DNA of 64,000 nucleotides from Hyphomicrobiales bacterium (GCA_947454055.1 CANGIS010000003.1:1-64000); one strand, 5' to 3'; positions 34,078-43,784 are shown, numbered from the stretch's first letter. Notes: generated by a model from the letters alone, not told the origin. A program made the numbers and translations.

Positions 34078-35100
34078 ATGACGGACACGGCCAAGAAACG
34101 TCAATCTGCACCGCACGAAAACAGACCGGAGCATAAAGTGACGCGTTGGCTTGGCCCTGTGCTGAGCCTGGCGCTTATCATTGGCTCGTTTTTTGTCCTG
34201 CGGGCGCAGTTGGCTGATGTCACACTCGCCGATGTCGCGGACGGATTTCACAAAGCGTCCTTCGGCCAATTAGGCCGCGCGATTGGCTTCACCCTGCTCA
34301 GTTATATCTTTCTGGCGGGCTATGATTCTCTGGCCATGCGGCAATTGGGGATCAAAATCAGCTCGGCGACCGTAATTTTTGCCTCGTTCACCAGTTATGC
34401 CATCTCGTTCACGCTCGGCTTTCCGCTGCTAACCGCCGGCACCGTCCGATACCGGATTTATTCGGCGAGCGGCGTTTCCTCCTCCAAAGTCATGAGCCTG
34501 ACGCTGATTGCGGGGATGACCTTTATCCTCGGCATGGCCGTGGTCGTGGGCGTCGGGTTGATGTGGCAGGCCGAGGCGATTTCGGCGATCAATCAGGCAA
34601 CGGCCCATATCAATCAGCTTGCGGGAATGGCTGTTTTATCCGGTATCTTGGTCTATCTCGTATGGGCGGCTGCCAAACGCCGCCATGTCAAAATCAAGCA
34701 GTTTCTTATTGAATTGCCGACCCTTGGCGTGTCACTGGGCCAGCTCGCCCTTGGCGCGGCAGATGTTTGCGCCGCAAGTGCGGTCCTTTATGTGCTGTTA
34801 CCGGAGGGGCATGGCATTGCCTTCGAGACCTTCGCGGCGGTTTATGCCTTTGGCTGTATTCTTGGTGTCGTCAGCAATGTACCCGGCGGAATTGGTGTGT
34901 TGGAAAGCACGATGCTCGGTGCGTTTTCTGCCGTTGCAAAGCCCGATTTGATCGGCGCGCTGCTCTTGTTCCGCCTTTGCTACTATCTCGGACCCTTCGT
35001 CCTCGGCGTCTGCAGCCTCGGCATGTACGAGATCGTCATGCGATTGTCACGAAGGCGTGCGGGAGTAGCAGGTCACGCGCCCGAAGGTGACCAATCCTGA
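34078..35100 (+). CDS. MprF-like (UPF0104) integral membrane protein
   Basis: This 340-residue protein has about eight membrane helices and the patterns of the lysylphosphatidylglycerol synthase transmembrane region (FAAVYAFGCILGVVSNVPGG near 255). It has only the flippase-like half; there is no C-terminal aminoacyl-transferase domain. The ATG at 34078 with AAGGA is chosen over the open frame that overlaps the previous gene. It ends 30 bp before phoR, so it may belong to the Pho cluster, where membrane-lipid remodelling would fit. Confidence 0.85.
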   Translation: MTDTAKKRQSAPHENRPEHKVTRWLGPVLSLALIIGSFFVLRAQLADVTLADVADGFHKASFGQLGRAIGFTLLSYIFLAGYDSLAMRQLGIKISSATVIFASFTSYAISFTLGFPLLTAGTVRYRIYSASGVSSSKVMSLTLIAGMTFILGMAVVVGVGLMWQAEAISAINQATAHINQLAGMAVLSGILVYLVWAAAKRRHVKIKQFLIELPTLGVSLGQLALGAADVCAASAVLYVLLPEGHGIAFETFAAVYAFGCILGVVSNVPGGIGVLESTMLGAFSAVAKPDLIGALLLFRLCYYLGPFVLGVCSLGMYEIVMRLSRRRAGVAGHAPEGDQS

Positions 35101-35130
35101 TCATTGACGCGGCTGAAGGTGAGATACGGT

Positions 35131-36207
35131 ATGGAAATGAGCCAGCCTTCCCTTTTGCCCGAGGTGCTTGATGCGCTGTCGGACCCCGTTATTCTGGTGG
35201 ATGGACGAAAGGTCGTCACCTTTGGCAATCGTGCGGCTCTGTCGACATGGCCATCGCTGGTTAAAGGCGCTCCCCTTTCGTTCACGCTGCGGGCTCCGGA
35301 TGTGATCGATGCCATCGAGCGGGTTTTGGCCGGCATCGCGCCCGTTATTCGGGGCACGATGACGGAGCGGCTGCCGGTCGAGCGCTTGTTCGATTTTCAG
35401 GCGGTAAACCTCCTATCCGCATCGGCGGCCAGTCCGCGAACGGCTCCCGCCATCGTGCTTGTTTTCCGTGACTTGACGGAAGCCAGGCGGCTCGAGGCGA
35501 TGCGCGTCGATTTTGTTGCCAATGCCAGTCACGAATTGCGGACACCGCTTGCTTCTCTTTTGGGTTTTATCGAAACCCTGCAGGGTCCGGCCCGCAACGA
35601 TCCGCAAGCGCAAAGCCGATTTCTGGGTATCATGCGCGAGCAAGGTCGCCGTATGGCACGGTTGATCGACGATTTGCTATCGCTTTCCCGCGTGGAAATG
35701 AGCGAACACAAACGCCCTGTCGACGCCGTTGATTTCGGGCTTGTGATCCGTCAGGTCACCGACACGTTCCGGCCGGTTGCGGAAGAGCGCCGCGTCGCGA
35801 TCAATCTGGATTTACCAACGGAATCCATTTTGGTGGTTGGCGAGCGGGATGAATTGCTGCGGGTCGCTGAAAATTTGATCGAAAATGCAATTAAATATGG
35901 TCATGCCGGACAAAGGATCGAACTTGCTTTGACAAGGGAGCGCGCCAGCGTCGGTCGGTGTGATGAAGCCCATTTTACGGTCAGAGACTTCGGGCCCGGC
36001 ATAGCATCCGAGCATCTGCCGAGGTTGACGGAGCGTTTTTACCGGGTGGATGCATCGGCCAGTCGTGAAACCGGCGGAACGGGACTCGGCTTGGCCATCG
36101 TCAAGCACATTGTCAATCGGCACCGCGGACGATTGACCATCGAGAGCGAGGTGGGCGCAGGCTCCCTCTTCCACATTTTTCTCCCTCTGTTTAGTTCGGA
36201 ATCTTAA
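35131..36207 (+). CDS. phoR: Phosphate regulon sensor histidine kinase PhoR
   Basis: The 358-residue kinase has an N-terminal PAS-like domain (SDPVILVDGRKVVTFGN) and a dimerisation domain with H134 in NASHELRTPL. The ATPase domain has N box ENLIENAIKYG, G1 DFGPG and G2 GGTGLGLAIV. It has no transmembrane helix, so it is a soluble form that likely reads the state of the Pst transporter through PhoU. The start at 35131 follows a GGTGAG site; a TTG at 35104 is possible but unsupported. It opens the phoR-pstSCAB-phoU-phoB order. Confidence 0.92.
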   Translation: MEMSQPSLLPEVLDALSDPVILVDGRKVVTFGNRAALSTWPSLVKGAPLSFTLRAPDVIDAIERVLAGIAPVIRGTMTERLPVERLFDFQAVNLLSASAASPRTAPAIVLVFRDLTEARRLEAMRVDFVANASHELRTPLASLLGFIETLQGPARNDPQAQSRFLGIMREQGRRMARLIDDLLSLSRVEMSEHKRPVDAVDFGLVIRQVTDTFRPVAEERRVAINLDLPTESILVVGERDELLRVAENLIENAIKYGHAGQRIELALTRERASVGRCDEAHFTVRDFGPGIASEHLPRLTERFYRVDASASRETGGTGLGLAIVKHIVNRHRGRLTIESEVGAGSLFHIFLPLFSSES

Positions 36208-36239
36208 GCTTTTCCGGAATTCATTTCATCGTCTTACGA

Positions 36240-36277
36240 GTGTCACAAAAATGTCATCCGAAGGCTCTAGGTAGAGT
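36240..36277 (+). promoter_or_regulatory. Pho box and promoter of pstS
   Basis: The direct repeat TGTCAC-AAAAA-TGTCAT (36241-36257) has the 11-bp period of PhoB sites (consensus CTGTCAT-AAAT-CTGTCAT). A possible -10 TAGAGT follows at 36272-36277. PhoB-activated expression of the transporter under phosphate limitation is the expected role. Confidence 0.75.
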
Positions 36278-36282
36278 AGCAA

Positions 36283-36296
36283 GGCGCAAAAGCGCC
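36283..36296 (+). promoter_or_regulatory. Hairpin in the pstS leader
   Basis: GGCGC and GCGCC form a perfect 5-bp stem with a 4-nt A loop, followed by GTTT. It lies between the promoter and the start codon and may stabilise the leader or end read-through from phoR. It lacks a long T-tract. Confidence 0.4.
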
Positions 36297-36373
36297 GTTT
36301 GGACCGATGCACTTTTTGCCGGATCGCAAGGGCAGTTGGGCGTCGGGCTGCTTTTATCTTAGGAGTTCGTTCC

Positions 36374-37390
36374 GTGAAATTTTCGACCCTGATCGCCGCC
36401 GGCTTCGTCCTGGCCGCCTCCGCTTCCGCCGTTCTCGCCGATGACATTTCCGGCGCCGGCGCGACCTTCCCATTTCCGATCTATTCGAAGTGGGCTGACG
36501 CCTACAAAAAAGCGTCGGGCGTTGGTCTGAATTATCAGTCGATCGGATCGGGCGCGGGTATCAAGCAAATTCAAGCCAAGACGGTGACGTTTGGCGCAAC
36601 CGATATTCCGCAAAAGGCCGAAGATCTCGCCAAATTTGGTCTCGTCCAGTGGCCGCAGGTCATGGGTGGTATCGTTCCTGTGGTCAATCTTGAAGGCTTT
36701 GCTGCCGGGGATCTGGTTCTTGATGGGCCAACGCTGGCCAATATCTATCTGGGCAAGGTAAAAAGCTGGGACGATGCGGCGATTGTGAAGCTTAATCCGG
36801 GTTCAAAATTGCCGGCAACGCCGATCGTTGTTGTCCGTCGCTCGGACGGTTCGGGTACAACCTTCAACTTCACGACCTATCTTTCCGCCGTTAATGCGGA
36901 CTTCAAGGCTAATGTCGGTGCCGGTCAAGCTGTCGAATGGCCGGTCGGCGTCGGAGCCAAGGGCAATGATGGCGTTGCCGCCAATGTGATGCAGACCAAG
37001 GGCTCGATTGGTTATGTTGAATATGCTTTTGCCAAGCAGAACGGCATGGTCAACACGGATATGATCAATTCGGCCGGCAAGCGGGTCAAGCCGAAGCTTG
37101 AAAGCTTCGCCGCCGCGGCATCCAATGCCGATTGGAACAATGCTCCGAACTTCAATCTCGTGATCGTTAACCAGCCCGGTGACGAGTCCTGGCCTATGAC
37201 CAATGCCACTTTCATTTTGATGTATTCGCAGCCCGACGATAAGGCTGCCGCGGCCGCTGCTTTGGCGTTCTTCGACTGGTCGTTCACCAATGGTGGAAAA
37301 ATGGCCGAAGAGCTTGATTATATCCCAATGCCGGAGGCGGTTGTCGCGAAGATCAAGTCGTCCGCATGGACGACGATGATCACGAAGTGA
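36374..37390 (+). CDS. pstS: Phosphate-binding periplasmic protein PstS
   Basis: PstS catches inorganic phosphate in the periplasm for the PstCAB importer. The 338-residue protein has a typical signal peptide ([16 protein letters not shown]) cleaved after VLA at about residue 22, then [12 protein letters not shown], as in known PstS. The motif [12 protein letters not shown] near 160 binds phosphate. The GTG start at 36374 has AGGAG 8 bases upstream; the open frame continues back to 36299 but would place the signal peptide inside. Confidence 0.95.
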   Translation: MKFSTLIAAGFVLAASASAVLADDISGAGATFPFPIYSKWADAYKKASGVGLNYQSIGSGAGIKQIQAKTVTFGATDIPQKAEDLAKFGLVQWPQVMGGIVPVVNLEGFAAGDLVLDGPTLANIYLGKVKSWDDAAIVKLNPGSKLPATPIVVVRRSDGSGTTFNFTTYLSAVNADFKANVGAGQAVEWPVGVGAKGNDGVAANVMQTKGSIGYVEYAFAKQNGMVNTDMINSAGKRVKPKLESFAAAASNADWNNAPNFNLVIVNQPGDESWPMTNATFILMYSQPDDKAAAAAALAFFDWSFTNGGKMAEELDYIPMPEAVVAKIKSSAWTTMITK

Positions 37391-37406
37391 GATCAGCTTG
37401 AGACCC

Positions 37407-37435
37407 TTGAAGCGGTATCGACGATGCCGCTTCAA
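37407..37435 (+). promoter_or_regulatory. Hairpin between pstS and pstC
   Basis: TTGAAGCGG and CCGCTTCAA form a perfect 9-bp stem whose inner loop (TATCGACGATG) can pair further. Such stems behind a binding-protein gene protect its mRNA from 3' decay, letting pstS be made in excess over the membrane parts. No T-tract follows. Confidence 0.55.
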
Positions 37436-37458
37436 TCAGATCACCGGAGCATAGCATC

Positions 37459-38469
37459 GTGTCGACAGTGACCCAGACCATGCAAGACACCAGCAGCAAA
37501 AATACAGCCACGCAGCAGCGGGCCCGTGTTTTGGTTGGAATGGCTTTCGGCGACAAGGTTTTTGCTCTGGCAACAAAGCTGGCGGCCTACACCGTTTTGC
37601 TGGTCTTGGCCGGAATTATTGTATCGCTCGTTGTTGGAGCCTGGCCTGCGATGAAGGCCTTTGGCTTCGAATTTTTGATCACGCGCCGCTGGGCTCCACA
37701 GCTCGAACCGGAGCCGGTTCTGGGCGCCCTTGCGCCGATATATGGAACGCTCGTTTCATCCTTTGTCGCCATGCTGATTGCCGTGCCGTTTGGCTTGGGC
37801 ATCGCTATTTTTCTGACCGAGCTTTGCCCGCACAGCCTGCGCAAACCCATTCGTTTGGCCATTGAACTGCTCGCCGGTATTCCATCCATTATTTATGGCA
37901 TGTGGGGCTTTTTTGTTCTTGGGCCGTTTCTGGCCAATTATATTGAACCGGGTATTGTGGCTGCCTTTGCCAATATTCCGGTGCTGAATACGATTTTTGG
38001 CGGCGAGATTGTTTCAAACCTTAGCCTGTTCAATGCCTCTCTTATTCTTGCCATTATGATTTTGCCTTTCATCACGGCGATCGCCGTTGATGTTTTCTCA
38101 ACCGTGCCTCCGGTTTTGAAAGAGGCGGCTTATGGGATCGGGTGCACGACCTGGGAAGTCGTCAACAATGTCGTGCTGCCTTTTACCCGCGTCGGCGTCG
38201 TCGGCGGTGTGATGCTGGCCCTTGGTCGTGCACTGGGAGAGACGATGGCCGTTACCTTTATCATCGGTAACAGTTTCAAAATATCCGGATCGATTTTTGC
38301 CCCAAGCACCACGATTTCGGCCGCTATTGCGAGTGAATTTGCCGAAAGTTCCGGTGTTCATCAGTCGGCGCTCATTTTGCTCGGGCTCTTGCTGTTTGTG
38401 TTGACCTTTTTTGTTCTGGCCACAGCCCGCTTCATGCTGATGCGGCTTGAAAAACGTGCGGGAGCCTGA
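37459..38469 (+). CDS. pstC: Phosphate ABC transporter permease PstC
   Basis: This 336-residue protein has six membrane helices and the cytoplasmic loop EAAYGIGCTTWEVVNNVVLP, the EAA motif that contacts PstB. The GTG at 37459 has GGAG 9 bases upstream. A cytosolic, threonine-serine-rich N-terminal part of about 35 residues precedes the first helix. It works as the heterodimer partner of PstA. Confidence 0.93.
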   Translation: MSTVTQTMQDTSSKNTATQQRARVLVGMAFGDKVFALATKLAAYTVLLVLAGIIVSLVVGAWPAMKAFGFEFLITRRWAPQLEPEPVLGALAPIYGTLVSSFVAMLIAVPFGLGIAIFLTELCPHSLRKPIRLAIELLAGIPSIIYGMWGFFVLGPFLANYIEPGIVAAFANIPVLNTIFGGEIVSNLSLFNASLILAIMILPFITAIAVDVFSTVPPVLKEAAYGIGCTTWEVVNNVVLPFTRVGVVGGVMLALGRALGETMAVTFIIGNSFKISGSIFAPSTTISAAIASEFAESSGVHQSALILLGLLLFVLTFFVLATARFMLMRLEKRAGA

Positions 38470-38472
38470 ACC

Positions 38473-39315
38473 ATGCCAAGCTATGCCGCACGTCAACGGA
38501 AGAGCACGATCGTCATGGCGCTTTGCCTGATGGCCACGATCATTGGTGTCGCCTGGCTCTTTCTCATTCTGTTTTCGCTGTTGTGGAATGGATTGCCGGG
38601 ATTGAGCCTGAGCACCTTCACCGAGATGACGCCGCCCCCCGGCTCGCAAAGCGGCGGTCTGCTGAATGCCCTCTATGGCAGTTTGGTCATGACCGTGATC
38701 GGCGTGGGTATCGGTGCACCGATCGGCATTCTTGCCGGCACCTATCTTGCCGAATATGGCCGTCATTCAAAAATGACTCCCGTCATCCGGTTCATCAACG
38801 ACATTCTCTTGAGTGCGCCATCCATCATCATCGGTCTTTTTGTCTACGGAGCCGTCGTTGTGCCGATGCGCAGTTTCTCGGCTGTCGCGGGTTCGCTCGC
38901 CTTGGCCGTTATTGTCATACCGGTTGTTGTGCGCACGACAGAAGACATGCTGCTTCTGGTGCCGAACACGTTGCGCGAAGCAGCTTCGGCGCTCGGCTTG
39001 CCGCGCTCGTATGTCATTCGGAAGGTTGCTTATCGTGCCGCCCGCGCGGGGCTTATTACCGGCGTCTTGCTGGCGGTTGCCCGTGTCGGCGGTGAAACGG
39101 CCCCACTGCTCTTCACCGTCTTATCGAACCAGTTCTGGAGCGCCAATCTCCTGAAGCCGATGGCGAACCTGCCGGTTACGATCAATAATTTCATCAATAA
39201 TCCGGATGCGAACTGGAAGCATCTCGCCTGGACAGGCGCGCTTCTGATCACGGTTGCCGTCCTGAGCCTCAATATATCGGCGCGCATTTTCGGCGCGTCG
39301 AAAGATGGTCGTTAA
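38473..39315 (+). CDS. pstA: Phosphate ABC transporter permease PstA
   Basis: The 280-residue permease starts 3 bp after pstC and has six helices, the motif [14 protein letters not shown] near 113 and the EAA-loop [18 protein letters not shown] near 172. Together with PstC it forms the membrane channel of the high-affinity phosphate importer. No anomalies seen. Confidence 0.93.
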   Translation: MPSYAARQRKSTIVMALCLMATIIGVAWLFLILFSLLWNGLPGLSLSTFTEMTPPPGSQSGGLLNALYGSLVMTVIGVGIGAPIGILAGTYLAEYGRHSKMTPVIRFINDILLSAPSIIIGLFVYGAVVVPMRSFSAVAGSLALAVIVIPVVVRTTEDMLLLVPNTLREAASALGLPRSYVIRKVAYRAARAGLITGVLLAVARVGGETAPLLFTVLSNQFWSANLLKPMANLPVTINNFINNPDANWKHLAWTGALLITVAVLSLNISARIFGASKDGR

Positions 39316-39351
39316 TGTCTATTTCCCCGCATTATAAGAGCTCGGTGTGTC

Positions 39352-40107
39352 ATGCTTGAAAAAATTTCTGTCAAGGATCTGAAGTTCTTCTACGGGGCGA
39401 ATATGGCTCTGAAGGGCATCAATATTCCGCTATATGCCAATAAAGTAACGGCTTTTATTGGGCCTTCCGGCTGTGGCAAGTCAACTTTGCTGCGAGTCTT
39501 GAACCGGATGTATGATCTCTATCCGGCTCAACATGCCGAGGGGCAGATCGTATTTGACGGCCGCAACATTTTGGACGCCGGTGAAGATCTGAATTTGCTT
39601 CGCGCCCGCATTGGCATGGTGTTCCAAAAGCCGACGCCGTTTCCGATGACGATCTATGACAACATAGCCTTCGGTCTGAAGCTCTATGAGAATCTATCAA
39701 AGTCGGAACTTGATGGCCGTATCGAAGACGCCTTGAAACGCGCTGCACTCTGGACCGAGGTCAAGGACAAGCTAGATGCGAGCGGGTTGAGCTTGTCGGG
39801 CGGTCAGCAGCAACGCCTCTGCATTGCGCGTACCGTTGCGATCAAGCCTGAAGTCATTTTATTCGACGAGCCTTGCTCTGCGCTTGATCCGATTTCGACG
39901 GCAAAAATTGAAGAGCTGATTGATGAATTGAAACACGAATACACGATCGCCATTGTGACCCACAATATGCAACAGGCAGCGCGTGTCTCGGAATATACGG
40001 CGTTTATGTATCTCGGCGAACTCGTTGAATTCGATGAAACGTCCAAAATTTTCACTTCGCCGCGTGATCCACGCACGCAGGATTACATTACTGGCCGCTT
40101 CGGCTAA
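39352..40107 (+). CDS. pstB: Phosphate ABC transporter ATP-binding protein PstB
   Basis: The 251-residue ATPase drives phosphate import. Walker A is GPSGCGKST (K43), the signature [13 protein letters not shown] begins near 148, and Walker [13 protein letters not shown] follows near 172. Length and order are normal for PstB. Confidence 0.96.
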   Translation: MLEKISVKDLKFFYGANMALKGINIPLYANKVTAFIGPSGCGKSTLLRVLNRMYDLYPAQHAEGQIVFDGRNILDAGEDLNLLRARIGMVFQKPTPFPMTIYDNIAFGLKLYENLSKSELDGRIEDALKRAALWTEVKDKLDASGLSLSGGQQQRLCIARTVAIKPEVILFDEPCSALDPISTAKIEELIDELKHEYTIAIVTHNMQQAARVSEYTAFMYLGELVEFDETSKIFTSPRDPRTQDYITGRFG

Positions 40108-40137
40108 CCGAATAAACTCCGATTGGGGGACCTATCA

Positions 40138-40845
40138 ATGACCGATCACACCGTACGCGCCTATGATGACGAGCTGATGGAAATCGGCCGTAAGATCACC
40201 GAAATGGGCGGCATTGCCGAAACCATGCTCTCCAATGCGATCCAGTCTTTGGTCAAAGGTGATACCGACCTCGCCCAGCGCGTCATCGCTACCGATCCAA
40301 AGCTCGATGCCCTCGAACGCGAGATTGAAGAAAAGGCCGTTTTGACCATCGCGCGCCGTCAGCCAATGGCGATCGATTTGCGCGCGCTGGTATCCGCAAT
40401 CCGGATCGCCAGCGACCTCGAGCGCATCGGTGATCTTGCCAAAAATGTCGGCAAACGGGTTGTGGCGATTGATGGCCAGTTTGCGCCGCAAAAAATTGTC
40501 GGCGGCGTGATCCATATCAGCGACCTCGCCCTTGATCGGCTGCACCGCGTTCTCGACGCCTATGCCCATCGCGACGTCGAAGGTGCCATGTCGGTGTGGA
40601 AGGAAGATGAAGAGATCGATCAGCTCTATAACTCGCTCTTCCGCGAATTGCTCACCTATATGATGGAAGACCCGCGCAACATCGGTTTTTGCGCCCATTT
40701 ATTGTTTTCCGCCAAAAACATCGAACGGATCGGCGATCACGCAACGAATATAGCCGAGACGATCAAATATCTGGTCACAGGCGAGAGCATGACAACGGAT
40801 CGCCCCCGTGCGGCCGACGGCTACGCACCGCTCCAAATTTCGTAA
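40138..40845 (+). CDS. phoU: Phosphate signalling complex protein PhoU
   Basis: PhoU links the PstSCAB importer to PhoR and keeps the kinase off when phosphate is plentiful. The 235-residue all-helical protein has the two PhoU repeats, with AIRIASDLERIGDLAKNV near 85 and SAKNIERIGDHATNIAET near 196, both carrying metal-binding E/D residues. The ATG at 40138 with GGGGGA is preferred over a TTG 15 bases upstream. Confidence 0.95.
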   Translation: MTDHTVRAYDDELMEIGRKITEMGGIAETMLSNAIQSLVKGDTDLAQRVIATDPKLDALEREIEEKAVLTIARRQPMAIDLRALVSAIRIASDLERIGDLAKNVGKRVVAIDGQFAPQKIVGGVIHISDLALDRLHRVLDAYAHRDVEGAMSVWKEDEEIDQLYNSLFRELLTYMMEDPRNIGFCAHLLFSAKNIERIGDHATNIAETIKYLVTGESMTTDRPRAADGYAPLQIS

Positions 40846-40878
40846 TTTATTTTCCGTCATACCGAGAGTTCCCCGCTT

Positions 40879-41586
40879 ATGTCTGCAAGACCTCGTGTTC
40901 TGATCGTTGAGGATGAAGAGCCGCTAACGCTGCTTCTTCGTTATAATCTTGAGGCAGAAGGTTATCTCGTTGATAGCGCCGCCCGTGGCGATGATGCGGA
41001 AATCATGCTGCGCGAACAGGTGCCCGATCTTGTCATCCTTGACTGGATGCTTCCTGGCCTGTCCGGAATCGAGCTGTGCCGTAGGCTTAGACTAAGGCCT
41101 GAAACCCAGAGCCTTCCGGTGATTCTTTTAACCGCACGCGGTGAAGAGAGCGAGCGGGTGCGCGGCTTGGCGACAGGGGCCGATGACTATGTCGTAAAGC
41201 CCTTTTCCGTTCCCGAGCTTCTGGCGCGCGTTCGTGCGCTTTTACGCCGTGCTTTGCCAAACCGGGTGGCTACATCCCTCGAGGCGGGTGAACTTTTGCT
41301 GGATCGGTCCAGTCACCGTGTCCGGCGCGGAAACCGCGAGCTGCACCTCGGTCCGACCGAATTTAAACTCTTGGAATTTTTGATGGAACGGCCTGGACGC
41401 GTGTTCACCCGCGGGCAATTGCTCGACAGCGTTTGGGGCATGGACGCCGAGATTGATGAGCGTACAGTCGATGTCCATGTTGGACGCCTGCGGAAGGCCA
41501 TCAACAAACCCCGCGAACGGGATCCCATTCGAACCGTTCGCGGCGCAGGCTATTCTTTTGACGAAAATTTTGGCCGTCGTCCCTAA
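40879..41586 (+). CDS. phoB: Phosphate regulon response regulator PhoB
   Basis: The 235-residue protein has a receiver domain with D55 (ILDWMLPG) as phospho-acceptor and K of VVKPFS, followed by an OmpR-type winged helix (about 135-230: LHLGPTEFKLLEFLMERPGRVFTRGQLLDSVWG). It binds Pho boxes such as the one before pstS. It sits at the end of the pst operon and ends 2 bp from the opposing gcrA stop. Confidence 0.96.
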   Translation: MSARPRVLIVEDEEPLTLLLRYNLEAEGYLVDSAARGDDAEIMLREQVPDLVILDWMLPGLSGIELCRRLRLRPETQSLPVILLTARGEESERVRGLATGADDYVVKPFSVPELLARVRALLRRALPNRVATSLEAGELLLDRSSHRVRRGNRELHLGPTEFKLLEFLMERPGRVFTRGQLLDSVWGMDAEIDERTVDVHVGRLRKAINKPRERDPIRTVRGAGYSFDENFGRRP

Positions 41587-41588
41587 GG

Positions 41589-42164
41589 TTACGACGGATC
41601 GCGAGGCTTGACCCGGCGACGATCATTGGACGGCTGATAGGCGATCCGCGCATGAAAGCTGCAATAGGGTGCCCCGACGGGCGAATTGCCACCGCAAAAC
41701 CGGAAATCCGTTGATGAAGGGTCGCCAAATGGCCAACGGCACGTTGTTTCGCGCAATTCCATGATCGTGATGCGTTCCGACATCGGCACAACCACATCTT
41801 CGAAGGGCTGCACGTTGTAATCGATAACCGGCGATAGCATGGTTGCAGCCGAAGCCGCGAGAGCCAGATTTCCGCGAACCGCGCCACCACCTCCGCCGCT
41901 GCTTGCCGCGAATGAACCCGTCGAGGCTTGCCGGCTACCGGCGGTATGCGTCAATGGATGGCTCGGCGCCCGCGTCACTTTCCGTGGGCGGGACGATGGG
42001 GTGGATGGCGTTTTAGCGCGTCCGGAAAGCCCCAAACGGTGCACTTTTCCAATGACAGCATTACGCGTAATGCCATGGTTGAGTTCCGTGGCGATCTGGC
42101 TTGCGCTTAGTCCCTGATTCCAGAGCTTGCGAAGCAATTCAACCCGTTCATCTGTCCAAGACAT
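41589..42164 (-). CDS. gcrA: GcrA cell cycle regulator
   Basis: GcrA is the alphaproteobacterial cofactor that recruits RNA polymerase to promoters with CcrM-methylated GANTC sites. The 191-residue protein has the N-terminal DNA-binding region (MSWTDERVELLRKLWNQGLSAS then NAVIGKVHRLGL) and the C-terminal sigma-contacting part with a cysteine set (CRWPFGD, FRFCGGN, YCSFHARIAY). The middle (about 50-110) is disordered and glycine-rich. Paired GANTC sites lie about 150 bp upstream. Position beside argD is common in Rhizobiales. Confidence 0.94.
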   Translation of the reverse strand: MSWTDERVELLRKLWNQGLSASQIATELNHGITRNAVIGKVHRLGLSGRAKTPSTPSSRPRKVTRAPSHPLTHTAGSRQASTGSFAASSGGGGGAVRGNLALAASAATMLSPVIDYNVQPFEDVVVPMSERITIMELRETTCRWPFGDPSSTDFRFCGGNSPVGAPYCSFHARIAYQPSNDRRRVKPRDPS

Positions 42165-42446
42165 TCTTTACCTCGTTAAACCCATAGGTCGCCGAAACAG
42201 TCCGGTCGACATACGCTCAACACCTCATCGCACCGGATGGCCGATGCGGGTTCTCTGGCACTAGCTCCACCAGATATCGTGTTTGACGCAGGCACAACCT
42301 ACAATATGCCGTGACTCTGCTGCAAGCATCGTGGAGTCAGGCAGACGGTTTTCCCCAGCGATCAGTGGTGGATATCTTCTTTAAAATTAGAATGGACAGA
42401 TTGGGGCTGCCCGCGATGCCCAAAAGAGATGGACGCCAACGATAGA
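42165..42446. promoter_or_regulatory. Divergent region between gcrA and argD with paired GANTC sites
   Basis: TGACTC (42312-42317) and GAGTCA (42334-42339) are inverted arms, each containing a GANTC site, with the GANTC starts 21 bp apart. No gene is apparent here. The gcrA ribosome site AGGT precedes its ATG. CcrM methylation at these sites could tune gcrA or argD, which is inference. Confidence 0.5.
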
Positions 42447-42474
42447 TTGACAGCGCGGCCATGCATTCTATGAT
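42447..42474 (+). promoter_or_regulatory. Sigma-70 promoter of argD
   Basis: TTGACA (42447-42452), a 16-bp spacer and TATGAT (42469-42474) make the best promoter match in the window. Transcription would start near 42481, giving a leader of about 67 nt before argD. Confidence 0.75.
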
Positions 42475-42500
42475 GGGCGTGCAAGATGAGCCGTCCCCGA

Positions 42501-42535
42501 AAGGGCGGCCATTTTTGTTTTAAACCGCCCTTTTC
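42501..42535 (+). promoter_or_regulatory. Terminator-like hairpin in the argD leader
   Basis: AAGGGCGG (42501-42508) and CCGCCCTT (42525-42532) form a perfect 8-bp stem with a 16-nt loop, followed by TTCT. It lies wholly inside the argD leader, directly before the AAGGAG ribosome site. A partial terminator or attenuator is likely; the poor U-tract suggests leaky termination. Confidence 0.55.
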
Positions 42536-42548
42536 TAAGGAGTTCGTC

Positions 42549-43784
42549 ATGGCTGAGACAAGTTCCGCCGCGCCTTCCTCATCGGCACTATTGCCGGTCT
42601 TCGCGCGTATGGATCTTGCGTTCGAGCGAGGCGAGGGCGCGTGGCTTATGTCAACCACTGGCGAGCGCTATCTCGATTTTGGGTCCGGCATTGCCGTCAA
42701 CGCGTTGGGCCATGCCCATCCGCATCTGGTTGAGGCGTTGAAAGCGCAGGCCGAAAAGCTCTGGCACACGTCTAATCTCTATAAAATGCCCGACGGCGAG
42801 CGTTTGGCGCAGCGATTGGTCGAACATTCCTTTGCCGATACGGTGTTCTTCACCAATTCGGGTGCGGAAGCGCTCGAATGTGCAATCAAGATGGCGCGCA
42901 AATACCATTCGGCCTCCGGCCATCCCGAGCGTTTCCGGATCATCACCTTTGAAGGCGCATTCCATGGCAGGACGCTGGCAACCTTGGCGGCGGGCGGACA
43001 GCAGAAATATCTCGATGGTTTCGGCCCGAAGGTCGAAGGGTTCGATCAGGTGCCGTTTGCCGATCATGACGCCATCGAGAAGGCCATCACGCCGGAAACA
43101 GCCGCCATTCTGATCGAGCCTATTCAGGGCGAGGGTGGCGTGCGCGTAGTGCCGACCCAATGCCTGCGGGGCTTACGCGAGCTTTGCGACCGGCATGGCC
43201 TGTTGCTAATTTTTGACGAGGTGCAATGTGGCGTCGGCCGTTCGGGCAAACTCTTCGCCTATGAGCGGTCGGGCATCGCGCCCGATATTATGGCTTTGGC
43301 CAAAGGCATCGGCGGCGGCTTTCCGATGGGTGCGTGTATCGCCACCAAAGAGGCCGGAAAAGGCATGACAGCAGGCTCGCATGGCACCACCTTTGGCGGC
43401 AATCCGCTGGCGATGGCGGTTGGCAATGCGGTGCTCGATGTCATCTTGGCCCCGGGCTTTTTGGATCATGTCGAGAAAACCGCGCTCTTGTTCAAGCAAA
43501 GGCTGGCTGAATTGAAGGACCGCCACCCGAGGATCATCGCGGAAATTCGTGGTGAAGGCTTGCTGATCGGTCTGAAAATGGCGGTTCCGAATACCGAGAT
43601 GACGGCCGCTTTGTTAAAAGAGCATGTCCTTGCGGTGGGAGCGGGCGATAATGTCGTTCGCCTGTTGCCCCCCTTGATCATTGATGACGCGCTGGTCGGC
43701 GAAGCGGTAAGCCGCCTTGATCGGGCCTGCTCGCATATTGAGGCCGATATGGGCCTGTCCCAAAAGAAAGCGGTAGGCGCATGA
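42549..43784 (+). CDS. argD: Acetylornithine aminotransferase
   Basis: ArgD makes N-acetylornithine (and can act on succinyl-diaminopimelate) in arginine and lysine synthesis. The 411-residue class III aminotransferase has [15 protein letters not shown] near 95, the GEGGVRV block and the PLP lysine K252 in [11 protein letters not shown]. The ATG at 42549 follows AAGGAG; an in-frame start at 42486 would lie within the leader. It overlaps argF by ATGA, so the two are translated together. Confidence 0.96.
   Translation: MAETSSAAPSSSALLPVFARMDLAFERGEGAWLMSTTGERYLDFGSGIAVNALGHAHPHLVEALKAQAEKLWHTSNLYKMPDGERLAQRLVEHSFADTVFFTNSGAEALECAIKMARKYHSASGHPERFRIITFEGAFHGRTLATLAAGGQQKYLDGFGPKVEGFDQVPFADHDAIEKAITPETAAILIEPIQGEGGVRVVPTQCLRGLRELCDRHGLLLIFDEVQCGVGRSGKLFAYERSGIAPDIMALAKGIGGGFPMGACIATKEAGKGMTAGSHGTTFGGNPLAMAVGNAVLDVILAPGFLDHVEKTALLFKQRLAELKDRHPRIIAEIRGEGLLIGLKMAVPNTEMTAALLKEHVLAVGAGDNVVRLLPPLIIDDALVGEAVSRLDRACSHIEADMGLSQKKAVGA

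Noticed and set aside
36283-36296. The leader hairpin of pstS as a full Rho-independent terminator of phoR.
   Set aside because: The stem is only 5 bp and there is no T-tract; I list it as a leader hairpin.
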